This document shows, piece after piece, positions 25,860-34,440 of a stretch of 64,000 nucleotides of DNA (position 1 is its first letter; each line of letters begins with the position of its first letter). This DNA is from Kitasatospora sp. NBC_01266 (GTDB lineage: Bacteria > Actinomycetota > Actinomycetes > Streptomycetales > Streptomycetaceae), in contig NZ_CP108458.1 of assembly GCF_036242395.1 (NCBI RefSeq), positions 7,316,001-7,380,000 of the forward strand, given 5' to 3'. The notes beneath the pieces are model-generated. The model saw nothing but the letters and a program-made list of their open reading frames with translations. It was not told the origin of the DNA and did not search any database. The translations under genes and the position numbers were made by a program.

Positions 25860-28379
25860 ATGCGTCAGCTATTTCGGCTGCCCAGAATCGTGGCTGTGCT
25901 CGCCGCCGCGAGTACGGCCGTCGCCGGGTTCGCCGCCACCCCGAGTTTCGCCGCCCCCACGGTGAAAACCGGTCAGCAGGTCACCCAAGCCGCTGCCAAC
26001 CGGGGCATACCCCCGACCGGCAGCACCCTCGGCGCGAACACCGACGCCGCAACCCAGGCCCAGCGCCTCGCGCCCGCCCAACTCCCGCCGCGCTCCCCGC
26101 GGTCCGCCGCCCCCAAGGCGCCCGCACCCAAGCCCGCCGCGTCCCGGGCCGGCGCCGCAGCCGCCGTCACCTCCTGCACTCCGGCCGACTTCAGCAGCCG
26201 CACCGGCTCTGCCCTGGTCAGCTTCATCGAGGGCTCGAGCCAGGACTGCATCAGCTCGCTCTTCCTCACCAGCGGCAGCGACGCCGCCGGGGTGTTCAAG
26301 GAGAGCCAGATGCTGGCCGTGGCGAGTGGCTACCAGAGCGCCGCCTCCTCCTACACCGGCGACAACTCCACTGGCAGCTACCAGTTGGAGTACTTCCTGC
26401 AGGCCGGCTACTACGTCCAGTACTACGACCCCACCGATGTCGGCCCCTACGACGCCTCGCTCACCGGCGCGGTGCAGGCCGGCCTCGATGCCCTCGTCGC
26501 CAGCCCGCACTTCACCGACGTCAGCGACGGCAACGGCCAGGTCGGCGGCGAGGCGATGATCCTCAGCGACAGCGCCAACCTGCAGGCCCGCTACATCAAC
26601 ACGTACAAGCAGGTGCTGAACGGCTACAACAGCTCGTACGACTCCTCCTGGTACATGGTGAACTTCGTCAACTCCGTGTACACCCCGATCTTCCGCGGCC
26701 ATCAGAACCCGGCCTACGTCGCCGCGGTCACCGCCGACCCGAGCCTGATCACCACGCTGGACAGCTTCGCGCTGAACCACAAGGACCTGTTGGGCACCAG
26801 CAACTCCTTCCTGGCGTCCAACGCCGGCCTGGAGGCCGCCCGGTTCATCGAGCACCCGGCCCTGATAGCCACCGTCCGTCCGCTGATCAAGGGCCTGATG
26901 GACATCTCCTCGATCACCGGCCCGACCTCCGCGCTCTGGGTCGGCGTCGCCGGCATGGCCGCCTACTACGACCCGACCAACTGCTCCGACTACGGCGTCT
27001 GCAACCTGCCGCAGCAGCTCAAAGCCGCGGCGCTGCCGATCAGTTACACCTGCGACTCGACCCACAGCATCCTTGCCCAGAGCCTGACCGCGGCCGACCT
27101 GTCCGCCGTCTGCACCAGCCTGGAGAACGAGGACGGCTTCGTCCACAACCTGGTCAAGGACAACGGCCCGATCCCCGGCCAGTACGAGAGCTCGCTGCAG
27201 ATGGTGGTCTTCGCCTCCCCGCAGGACTACCAGACCTACGCGGGCGGGATCTACGGCGTGAGCACCAACAACGGCGGCATCACCCTGGTCGGCGACCCGA
27301 CCAACCCCACCAACCAGCCGATCTCGCTCACCTACCAGAACGGCAACGACGGCTTCACCGCCGGCATCTGGAACCTCAACCACGAATACACCCACGCCCT
27401 GGACGGCCGCTACGACCTGAAGGGCAACTTCACGCAGCAGACCGTCGTCCCGGACGTGTGGTGGATCGAGGGCGTGGCCGAATACGTCTCGTACACCTAC
27501 CGGAACGTGACCGACACCGGCGCGGTGGCCGAGGCCCCGAAGCACACCTACGCGCTCAGCACGCTCTTCCAGAACACCTACCAGAACAGTGACCAGACCC
27601 GCACCTACCCGTGGGGCTACCTGGCCGTCCGATACATGGTCGAGAAGCACCCGGACGTGATCCAGAACATGCTCAGCCACTTCCGCACCGGTGACTACAC
27701 CGGCGGCTACGCGGTCTACAACTCCATCGGCACCGCCTACGACGCCGACTTCAACACCTGGCTGGACGCCTGCGCCGCCGGCGCCTGCGTGGTGGGCGGC
27801 ACCCCGACCGCCGCCTTCACGGCCGCCCCCTCTGCCCAGACCGTCCAGTTCACCGACCAGTCCACCGAGGCCGGCACCGGCAGCATCTCCTCCTGGGCCT
27901 GGAACTTCGGCGACGGCACCAGCTCCACCGGCCAAAACCCGTCGCACACCTACACTGCGGCCGGCACCTACACCGTCAGCCTCACCGTGACCGACACCAA
28001 CGGCAAGACCAACAGCATCACCCAGTCCGTGACCGTCAGCAGCCTCACCGCCTGCACCGCCACCGACACCCGGGTGCTGGACCAGGACTGCTTCCGCGCC
28101 AACCAGTCCGCGACCGCCGGCAACCTGGACTACTACTACATCTACCTGCCGGCCGGCACCACCACCCTGAAGATCAACAGCACCACCGGCACCGGCACCG
28201 CCTACCTGCTCTACAACCCCAACACCTGGGCCACCCCGAGCGCCTACACCAACGGCTCGACCAACAACGGCACCACCGACCAGAGCCTGACCGTCACCAA
28301 CACCACCGCCGGCTACCGCTACATCAGCCTCTACGCCCAGACCACGTTCAGCGGCGTCACCATCTCCACCCAGTACTGA
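25860..28379 (+). CDS. Secreted collagenase-like metalloprotease (M9 family) with PKD and PPC domains
   Basis: An 839-residue exported protease. A Sec signal peptide covers about residues 1-33 (VAVLAAASTAVAGFAATPSFA). After a Pro/Ala linker comes an M9N-like activator domain, then the zinc site HEYTH (His508, Glu509, His512) and WWIEGVAEYVSY with the downstream Glu ligand. A PKD domain follows (VQFTDQSTE, WNFGDGTSS, YTVSLTVTD), then a pre-peptidase C-terminal (PPC) domain with DYYYIYLPAGTTTLKI, an architecture of collagen-degrading M9 enzymes. Of the tandem GTG-ATG-ATG starts, ATG 25860 has AAGGAG at best spacing. It is flanked by IS6-like and IS110-like remnants. Confidence 0.92.
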   Translation: MRQLFRLPRIVAVLAAASTAVAGFAATPSFAAPTVKTGQQVTQAAANRGIPPTGSTLGANTDAATQAQRLAPAQLPPRSPRSAAPKAPAPKPAASRAGAAAAVTSCTPADFSSRTGSALVSFIEGSSQDCISSLFLTSGSDAAGVFKESQMLAVASGYQSAASSYTGDNSTGSYQLEYFLQAGYYVQYYDPTDVGPYDASLTGAVQAGLDALVASPHFTDVSDGNGQVGGEAMILSDSANLQARYINTYKQVLNGYNSSYDSSWYMVNFVNSVYTPIFRGHQNPAYVAAVTADPSLITTLDSFALNHKDLLGTSNSFLASNAGLEAARFIEHPALIATVRPLIKGLMDISSITGPTSALWVGVAGMAAYYDPTNCSDYGVCNLPQQLKAAALPISYTCDSTHSILAQSLTAADLSAVCTSLENEDGFVHNLVKDNGPIPGQYESSLQMVVFASPQDYQTYAGGIYGVSTNNGGITLVGDPTNPTNQPISLTYQNGNDGFTAGIWNLNHEYTHALDGRYDLKGNFTQQTVVPDVWWIEGVAEYVSYTYRNVTDTGAVAEAPKHTYALSTLFQNTYQNSDQTRTYPWGYLAVRYMVEKHPDVIQNMLSHFRTGDYTGGYAVYNSIGTAYDADFNTWLDACAAGACVVGGTPTAAFTAAPSAQTVQFTDQSTEAGTGSISSWAWNFGDGTSSTGQNPSHTYTAAGTYTVSLTVTDTNGKTNSITQSVTVSSLTACTATDTRVLDQDCFRANQSATAGNLDYYYIYLPAGTTTLKINSTTGTGTAYLLYNPNTWATPSAYTNGSTNNGTTDQSLTVTNTTAGYRYISLYAQTTFSGVTISTQY

Positions 28380-28393
28380 CAGTGATGACGGAC

Positions 28394-28485
28394 GTGATGA
28401 CGCTGCCGGCGGGTCTGACCCGTGTACTGACTGACGTTTCGACTGTCCTGTTGTGGATTTGTCGGCCCGTCGGCGGCGTCATCAC
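28394..28485. terminator. Long imperfect inverted repeat after the collagenase gene
   Basis: A 22-base arm at 28394-28415 matches the complement of 28464-28485 at 19 of 22 positions, with a 48-base loop. It could end the collagenase transcript or mark an insertion boundary. There is no T run. Confidence 0.4.
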
Positions 28486-28617
28486 GCACGCGGTCGGACG
28501 GGCGTTCGTGACTTCATAGGAGCTCATAGGAGCCTGGCCAGAGGCCCCGTCACTGTCTTGTCCACCCGCCCGACCGGCGCGTGCCGCCCTCGGCTCGGAC
28601 AAGCGGCAAGGACGGGC

Positions 28618-29089
28618 ATGACCAGCATGACGCACCACGGCCCGGAGATCACCGACGGAGTCGACACTCACGGCCTGACCCACCACGCGGCGGTGATCGA
28701 CCAGCTTGGCCGGCATCTCGCCGATCGGGAGTTCCCGGCCACGGTCAGCGGCTACCGGGACCTGCTGGACTGGATGCGCTCGCACGGCACCCTGACAGCG
28801 GTCGGAGTGGAGGGCACCGGCGCCTACGGCGCCGAACTCGCCCGGGTACTGACCGCCGCCGGGGTCACAGTCGTCGACGTCGACCGCCCGGACCGCAAGA
28901 CCCGCCGGTTGCGAGGCAAGGCCGACCCGATCGACGCCTACGGCGCCGCCACGGCGGTGGCCTCCGGACGGGCCACAGGCATCCCGAAGAGCCGTGACGG
29001 CCTGGTCGAGGCCGTGCGTGTGCTACGGGTCGTCCGCCGCAGCGGTGTCAGGGCCCGCACTCAGGCGATGAATCAGATCCGCAGCCTGC
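28618..29089 (+). pseudogene. IS110-family transposase, N-terminal fragment
   Basis: Starts with ATG 28618, then GVDTHGLTHHAAVIDQLG, AVGVEGTGAYGAEL, VVDVDRPDRKTRRLRGKADPIDAYGAA and RTQAMNQIRSL: the DEDD (RuvC-like) catalytic domain of IS110 elements. Similarity stops after about residue 157; the C-terminal Transposase_20 domain is missing. The next bases are CRISPR-like repeats, and the open frame beyond is not homologous. Confidence 0.85.
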
Positions 29090-29115
29090 CCAGCAACCTG
29101 CACACCGCAGCGGCG

Positions 29116-29205
29116 GGGAACATCCCCGTGGGTGCGGGGAGCAGCCTGGCCACCTCACCCGGCGGGTACGCCTCCAGGGGGCAAGCCCGTGCAGGTGGGG
29201 GATGG
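29116..29205 (-). CRISPR. Vestigial type I-E-like CRISPR: one good repeat, one 32-nt spacer, one degenerate repeat
   Basis: Read on the minus strand, 29116-29144 is a 29-nt unit beginning CTGCTCCCCGCACC and ending CACGGGGATGTTCCC, with CCCCG/CGGGG stem arms, typical of actinobacterial type I-E repeats. Exactly 61 bases away, 29177-29205 matches it at 18 of 29 positions, leaving a 32-nt spacer (29145-29176), the I-E norm. No cas gene or further repeat is visible. From 29206 to 29653 I see no supportable gene. Confidence 0.5.
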
Positions 29206-29653
29206 CGCGGTGTCACCCAGGCGGTGAAGGTCGGCGGCCGCTCGGGGGAGAGCCTCGGCTGCGGGCTGCTCGCGATGCGGCCGGGCTTGCGGACCCGGCT
29301 GTGCCAGCGGCTGCGACGGCATAGCGGACGCAAGGGCGAGCGTCGCAGCCTGTCCGAGCGCGACTGCAACGGGCTACCGCTCCACCGGGACCGGTCTCTC
29401 TCGCCTTCCCACTGCCGCCACCTTGAAGGGCCGAGGTCGGCAACGGTGATCGGTGGCTTGAATGATCCCCACGTCCGGGAAGGCGGTCTTGCCGTGGGCA
29501 CGGAGGCGTCACAGGCTTGGCGTCGCGAACAGCCGTGAGCGCGAGCGTGCCCGCAACTCCCATGCCGGGTAAGGCTGGCGACGCGCTGACGTCGTTCCAG
29601 AAGCCCAGGTCCACGATGGACCAGAGGCCGTCGACTCCCGGAAGGGGCGCACC

Positions 29654-30520
29654 GTGCCGCAAGAGACCACCCCCGAACTCAAGGTCACCGCCGAAGAGGT
29701 GGGCGACTGGTACGACCAGTTCGGCGAGATCTATCACCAGACTCTCGGTGAGAGTGTGCACTGCGGTCTGTGGTTCCCCCCGGACGAGCCCCACCCCGGC
29801 AGCCTGGACCTGGTCGACCTGTCCTCGCAGGCCCAGGACCGGTACACCGACTACCTCATCAGGACCCTCAACCCGCAGGCCGGCCACCACGTCCTGGACA
29901 TCGGCTGCGGCACCGGGCGCTCGGCCCTGCGCCTGACCGAACAGCGCGGCGCCAAGGTGACGGGCGTGGCCGTCAGCAAGGCCCAGATCGAGCGTGCCAA
30001 CCAGCTCGCGCGCAGCCACGGCCTCACCGACCGGCTCGTCTTCGAGCACGCCGACGCCATGCGACTCCCGTACCCGGACGAAACCTTCGACAGCGCCTGG
30101 GCGGTGGAGAGCATCTGTCACATGGACCGGGCGAAGGCCCTGAACGAGGCCTGGCGGGTGCTGCGCCCCGGCGGGGACCTCCTGGTCCTGGAGTCGGTTC
30201 TGACCGAGGAACTCACCGAGGCCGAGACCGCCGTGTTCGACGGGATGCTGGCCTCCAACCTGCCGCTGCGGCTGCCGGAGTTCTTCGCGCTGGTCGACCA
30301 GGCCGGCTTCCGGACACTGGAGCTCAAGGACCTGTCGGCGAACCTGGCGATGACCATGAACGTGATGGAACTCGTCTGCCACGACCGGCGGGAGGACTTC
30401 ATCCAGCGCTTCGGAGCGGAGTTCACCGAGACGGTGCTCGCCGGCCTGCCACGGGCACGCACCATCGTCGCGCGCAAGACCCGCTTCTTCCTCCTGCTGC
30501 TGCGCAAGCCGCTCGCGTAG
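29654..30520 (+). CDS. SAM-dependent methyltransferase, natural-product type
   Basis: A 288-residue class I methyltransferase: YDQFGEIYHQTLGESVHCGLWF near the N-terminus, motif I VLDIGCGTGRSALRL, post-I VAVSKAQIERAN, LPYPDETFDSAWAVESICHM and LRPGGDLLVLES. The pattern resembles sterol/RebM/rifamycin-type O- or C-methyltransferases that often tailor secondary metabolites. Start GTG 29654, after GGAAGGGG. It stands alone between IS remnants and a strong terminator, about 7 kb from the NRPS cluster; a role there is possible but unsupported. Confidence 0.88.
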   Translation: MPQETTPELKVTAEEVGDWYDQFGEIYHQTLGESVHCGLWFPPDEPHPGSLDLVDLSSQAQDRYTDYLIRTLNPQAGHHVLDIGCGTGRSALRLTEQRGAKVTGVAVSKAQIERANQLARSHGLTDRLVFEHADAMRLPYPDETFDSAWAVESICHMDRAKALNEAWRVLRPGGDLLVLESVLTEELTEAETAVFDGMLASNLPLRLPEFFALVDQAGFRTLELKDLSANLAMTMNVMELVCHDRREDFIQRFGAEFTETVLAGLPRARTIVARKTRFFLLLLRKPLA

Positions 30521-30653
30521 CGCGTCGCCCCTGCGCGCGGTCCCCGAGCCGGTCACTGAACCCTTCCGCGCGGCAAGGTACGGAGTAAGGACTTGCGTGC
30601 AGGGCACCCTCGTCCTGCGCCGCACACCCTGACGGCGTCGCCGTTGCTTCTGG

Positions 30654-30703
30654 ACAGTACTGCGCCCCGCCGGATGCGAGGATCCGGCGGGGCGCAGTAC
30701 TGT
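30654..30703. terminator. Strong bidirectional terminator
   Basis: A perfect 22-bp stem (30654-30675 with 30682-30703) and 6-base loop lie between the convergent methyltransferase and the minus-strand kinase unit. It is the longest perfect hairpin seen in the window. Confidence 0.8.
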
Positions 30704-30714
30704 TCCGGTCCTGG

Positions 30715-31008
30715 CTACTCGCCGCTCGACGGGGGCAGCGGAGTCAGGGTCGGCGGGGCCCAGATGGGGTCGGTCTGGGGCACGTACTGGCGCAGGGTGA
30801 GGGAGAACTCGCCGCGGCGGGGGATCGGGAGCCAGTTGGGCGAGGGGTTCTCGGGGTCGGGGTTGGGGCTGGGGTCGCCGTACTGGACGGCGATGTCGTA
30901 GGAGCCGTCCAGGTTGGGATTCAGGGGGGTCTGCTGACCCGGGGGGATCTGCAGGACCTGGGGTTCGGTGCTCAGGTCGAGCCAGGCGATGGAGTAGAGG
31001 GTGTCCAT
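30715..31008 (-). pseudogene. DUF1254/DUF1214 protein collapsed to its two ends
   Basis: The 97-residue reading MDTLYSIAWLDLSTEPQVLQIP matches an early DUF1254 segment (usual form: NxDTLYSxAWLDL). It is followed without a gap by DGSYDIAVQYG and NWLPIPRRGEFSLTLRQYVP, which resembles the very C-terminus of the DUF1214 half. The ~300 residues normally between are absent, as is the N-terminus, so this is probably an internally deleted remnant rather than a compact protein. It starts 22 bases after the kinase stop and could still be translated. Confidence 0.55.
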
Positions 31009-31030
31009 GTTGATCACGGTCCGACGCGCT

Positions 31031-32554
31031 CTAACGGCTGTACTGCTCCAAGGCGGCATCCAGTGCCACGCGCTGAGTCTCCGTCATCGGGCCCAGGACG
31101 CAGACCGGATAGAGCCTCGTCCTGGACGGCGGCGTCGACGATCCGAGATACTCCCTCGTGCGCCTCCCCGGTCCGTTCTGCGGCGGGTAGGGCCACCCGG
31201 CCGGCCGCAGGTCTGCCAGTGACGCAGAGAATTCCGTGAGTTGGACGTGGATCCCGGTGAAGGCGTGCGGCCCGGCTCCCTCGATCTCGCGGACCGTGAC
31301 CCGCTTGATCTGGTCCCGGCGGAATTCGCGTCGTCCCTCGGAGGTCACGGTTCGGATGGCGCGCGGGCCCACATGGAGTGACCAGGGCTCCCGGCTCGCC
31401 AGTGAGCGTTCGGTCCGGGCGTGCTGACGGGCTATGGCGATGCCGTTGAACGCGAACAGGAGCGCCAGGAAGAGCGCGGCTGGCCCGATCGACACGGCGG
31501 CGTCCCAGCCACTGTTCATGGGCGGCGACGGCAGGTAGTACAGCCCGACACCCAGCAGCAGGCCACCACCGCCCGCGCAGGCCGCCGCCGTGATGGCTGA
31601 GGCCCTCGGGGACGCCCCCTTCCGGGGAACCGTGTGGCTGTAGTCCGCCAGCGGCTCCTGACCGGTCCACTGCGCCTCGAACTCGTGGACATCCGAAGGC
31701 TTTTCCTCTCTTCTGGCTCCCGCCGGATCCAGCACGGTCCTGGGGTGCGTGTCGGGTTCCACGAGCATGGCGCGGGCTTCGGCGATGGTGGGTCGTCGTG
31801 CCGGATCGCCGTTGAGCAGGGCGTCGAGGAGGGGACCCAGGCGGCCCGCTTGCTCGGGCGGGCGAGGCGCCTGACGGAGGGAGGCGAATGGGTCGGTATC
31901 GGGGAAGGGGCGCACGCCCTCGACTGCTTCGTACAGGGTCACGCCGAGAGAGAAGAGGTCACCCGAAGCGCTGCTGGGCGCGCCGAGCCAGCGCTCGGGC
32001 GCCGTGTAGCCGGGGGTGCCGAACACGGCCCCCGTCGAGGTGAGCCGGGGGTCGCGGGGGTCGACGGCAATGCCGAAGTCCGCCAGAAGGATCTCGCCGT
32101 CCCGGCCGAGCAGGACATTCGCGGGCTTCACGTCGCGGTGGATGATGCCCGCCTCGTGCGCGGCCTCCAGGCCGTTCAGGAGGCTGCGGGCCAGGGCCTC
32201 GGCCTCGGCCGGGGTGAGCCGCTCCCTGGCCTTCAGCGTCTCGGCGAGCGAGGTGCCCTCGACCAGTTGCATGACGATCCAGGGTGAACCGTCGACGTCG
32301 AAGATGTCGTGTACCGTCACGATGTTCCGGTGGTGCCGCAGCCGGGCCGCATTGCGCGCCTCGCGCTCGGCTCGGACCAGGTAGTTTGCCCGCTCGTCCG
32401 CAGCGAGCTGGTTCGGTATCCGTAACTCCTTGACCGCGACCTGGACCCGCAGAGCCTCGTCCTCTGCCCTCCAGACCCGGCCGAAGCCTCCTGCCCCGAG
32501 GGAGTCGATCAGCCGGTACCTGCCGCCGATCACCTGCCCGGCCTGCGCTTCCAT
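31031..32554 (-). CDS. Membrane Ser/Thr protein kinase with unusual C-terminal domain
   Basis: A 507-residue Hanks-type kinase: glycine loop LGAGGFGRVW (19-28), Lys42 in VAVKEL, IIHRDVKPANVLL, DFG in LLADFGIAV, and GTPGYTAPE activation end. After a linker come two membrane segments (about residues 318-340 and 350-373: AITAAACAGGGGLLLGVGLYY, then SIGPAALFLALLFAFNGIAIA). The next part is a predicted PH-like region, WSLHVGPRAIRTV and EFRRDQIKRVTVREI, in place of the usual PASTA sensors. Start ATG 32554. The signal sensed is unknown. Confidence 0.9.
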   Translation of the reverse strand: MEAQAGQVIGGRYRLIDSLGAGGFGRVWRAEDEALRVQVAVKELRIPNQLAADERANYLVRAEREARNAARLRHHRNIVTVHDIFDVDGSPWIVMQLVEGTSLAETLKARERLTPAEAEALARSLLNGLEAAHEAGIIHRDVKPANVLLGRDGEILLADFGIAVDPRDPRLTSTGAVFGTPGYTAPERWLGAPSSASGDLFSLGVTLYEAVEGVRPFPDTDPFASLRQAPRPPEQAGRLGPLLDALLNGDPARRPTIAEARAMLVEPDTHPRTVLDPAGARREEKPSDVHEFEAQWTGQEPLADYSHTVPRKGASPRASAITAAACAGGGGLLLGVGLYYLPSPPMNSGWDAAVSIGPAALFLALLFAFNGIAIARQHARTERSLASREPWSLHVGPRAIRTVTSEGRREFRRDQIKRVTVREIEGAGPHAFTGIHVQLTEFSASLADLRPAGWPYPPQNGPGRRTREYLGSSTPPSRTRLYPVCVLGPMTETQRVALDAALEQYSR

Positions 32555-32771
32555 TCAGCCACCCGCCAGTCGTGCCGGATTGATCGCGACGGAATTTTAC
32601 CGCCGCATCGATCCACCAGACCGGCCGCGCAGCCGATTTGCGACCACCCGGTGCGGAATTCGAGCTTGATTCGCATGTCGCCGGGCTGACAGGCGGCGAG
32701 GTGGTCCGCCCGGCTGTCCCGCGCGTACCGAGCCCAGCAGTAGGTCGTGCCGGTTCATGAGGTTCTGGCAG

Positions 32772-33193
32772 CTATCTCGTCTCCCGCAGGTCGGCGAGGC
32801 GTGGATCCTCGAGGATCTGCCGCATCGCCACGCGGGGGAGCCCCAGATGACCCGCCGCATGGATCTCGTCGCCGGCCCAGCAGAATGCCGCGCGGATCTC
32901 CGACTCCCAGGCTCCCGGGTCGCGTTCGCGCTGCGCGGCGAGTTCCGCCACGCGGGCGTCCTGGGCGGCGAGCGCTTCGTCGACGAGCTGCTCGCGTAGG
33001 GTCGGGCGCTCCCGCGCGGTCTTCACGGACCACCAGTAGGGCTGGTCATCCTCGGGTTGCGTGTCCTCGTAGACGGCAGCCAGTCCCAGCAGCTCGATCG
33101 GGGGCCGCCGCCCTCACGGAGTGGGAAGTCGGCCCCGCCGACCTCCCGTTCCGGTACCCCAGGGCCAGGCACTGCCTGGGCGATCCGATCCAA
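32772..33193 (-). pseudogene. Small unidentified protein, probably frameshifted
   Basis: From TTG 33193, nine bases after the upstream stop, the frame reads LDRIAQAVPGPGVPEREVG and GADFPLREGGG. One base added at a G run (33100-33104) joins it to PIELLGLAAVYEDTQPEDDQ and PYWWSVKTARERPTLREQL, ending ILEDPRLADLRETR. Without the fix, an 84-residue ORF from GTG 33026 remains. Even codon usage and continuity across the break argue that it is one real gene of about 140 residues. I do not recognise the family. It follows the nitroreductase-like gene closely. Confidence 0.5.
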
Positions 33194-33199
33194 CAGAGG

Positions 33200-33646
33200 T
33201 CAGTTGGTGCCAGCTGTCGGCTCCAACACGAAGACGGGGATCACCCGGTCCGTCATCGTCCGGTACTCGGCGTAGTCCGGCCAGACCTCGACCGCGCGGG
33301 ACCACCACAGCTCCCGCTCCGCGCCCTCGACCTGGCGGGCCGTCATCTCCCGCCGCACGGTGCCGTCCTGGAACTCGACCTGCGGGTGCGCGACCAGGTT
33401 GTGGTACCAGGTGGGATGCTTGGGTGCGCCGCCCTGCGAGGCCACCACGGCGTACGCTCCCTGGTGCTCCACCCGTATCAGCGGGGTCTTGCGGAGCTTG
33501 CCGCTCTTGGCCCCGAGGCTGGTGAGGATGACAACGGGCGCGCCCTCCAGGGTCGTTCCCTCGGTGCCCCCGGAACTCTCGTACAGTGCGACCTGGTCGC
33601 TCACGAACTGGTCCGGGCTGGGCTGGTATTCGCCACTGAGAGGCAT
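33200..33646 (-). CDS. F420-dependent nitroreductase-like protein (Ddn/DUF385 family)
   Basis: A 148-residue split-barrel protein: VVILTSLGAKSGKLRKTPLIRVEHQGAYAVVASQGG, then HPTWYHNLVAHPQVEFQDG, the hallmark of deazaflavin (F420)-dependent nitroreductases common in actinobacteria. Start ATG 33646 (MPLSGEYQP) fits the family; the open frame continues ten codons upstream. The substrate is unknown. The next gene downstream starts within nine bases of the stop. Confidence 0.92.
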   Translation of the reverse strand: MPLSGEYQPSPDQFVSDQVALYESSGGTEGTTLEGAPVVILTSLGAKSGKLRKTPLIRVEHQGAYAVVASQGGAPKHPTWYHNLVAHPQVEFQDGTVRREMTARQVEGAERELWWSRAVEVWPDYAEYRTMTDRVIPVFVLEPTAGTN

Positions 33647-33709
33647 GCTGTTCTCGTCCCACTGGGGAGGGCCCAAGGTGGCTGACTCGGTGTCAACTGG
33701 CTCGGGCCC

Positions 33710-34213
33710 TCAATCGGATCTGCCGCCTCCATGATCCACCACCAGGGTCCGTGGGTTGAAGTCCTGGTCCCAGCCGTGGGTGGAGAAGCCCCGCCCGCCG
33801 GACAGGTAGGCGCTGAGGGCGGCGTGGGAGGTCGGGAACATCGGCAGCGGCAACCGGGTCTGCGGCGACCAGGCGACGGTGAGGTGCTTGTCCGGCTCGG
33901 TGTTCGTCAACTCGCCCTGCCAGGCGGTGGCGAGGAAGACGGACAGCAGGAAGGGGCCCTTGCCGTCCCAGCCTTGCCGGACCTGGACCGTGTGCGCCAG
34001 GCGCAGGTCCGCTGGTTCGACGACCAGAGCGGTCTCCTCCCGCAGCTCGCGGGCCGCGGCCTCGTCGAGGCGTTCGCCGACCTCGACCTTGCCGCCGGGG
34101 ATGGTCCAGGCCGGCGTCGTGCTCCAGCCGTTCGCCGCGTAGTGGATCGTGGCGATACTCGCCTCCTCGCGGTTGTGGGCGATCACGGCAACGGCCTGTC
34201 GCAGGCTCTCCAC
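33710..34213 (-). CDS. NUDIX hydrolase
   Basis: A 167-residue pyrophosphohydrolase with a full Nudix box, GGKVEVGERLDEAAARELREE, including the metal-binding REXXEE core. Members cleave nucleoside diphosphate derivatives such as oxidised dNTPs or dinucleotides. The exact substrate cannot be read. Start ATG 34213. Convergent with nothing; it is upstream of and co-directional with the nitroreductase-like gene and divergent from the permease gene. Confidence 0.92.
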   Translation of the reverse strand: MESLRQAVAVIAHNREEASIATIHYAANGWSTTPAWTIPGGKVEVGERLDEAAARELREETALVVEPADLRLAHTVQVRQGWDGKGPFLLSVFLATAWQGELTNTEPDKHLTVAWSPQTRLPLPMFPTSHAALSAYLSGGRGFSTHGWDQDFNPRTLVVDHGGGRSD

Positions 34214-34440
34214 AGCAGGACCTCCAAGAGCGTTCGTCGGACGGGGAGTTCACGGGGCTGGGGCGGGTCGGCGCGGCAACTCGAGCACCCTGCGGGCGTA
34301 GCCGAGGATCTCACGGTCGCGGCACGGGTGAAGGCGGGTCCACCTGTCCGGCGGCGGGGTTTTTGCGTCGGCGCGTGTCCGTGTGGTCGGCTGATGTTCC
34401 GATCTGCCCGAGTGGGCACTGCCGACGAGGAGAGTGGCCC

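Noticed and set aside
29213..30625. 470-codon minus-strand frame over the methyltransferase
   Set aside because: Antisense shadow; the plus-strand gene has all methyltransferase motifs.
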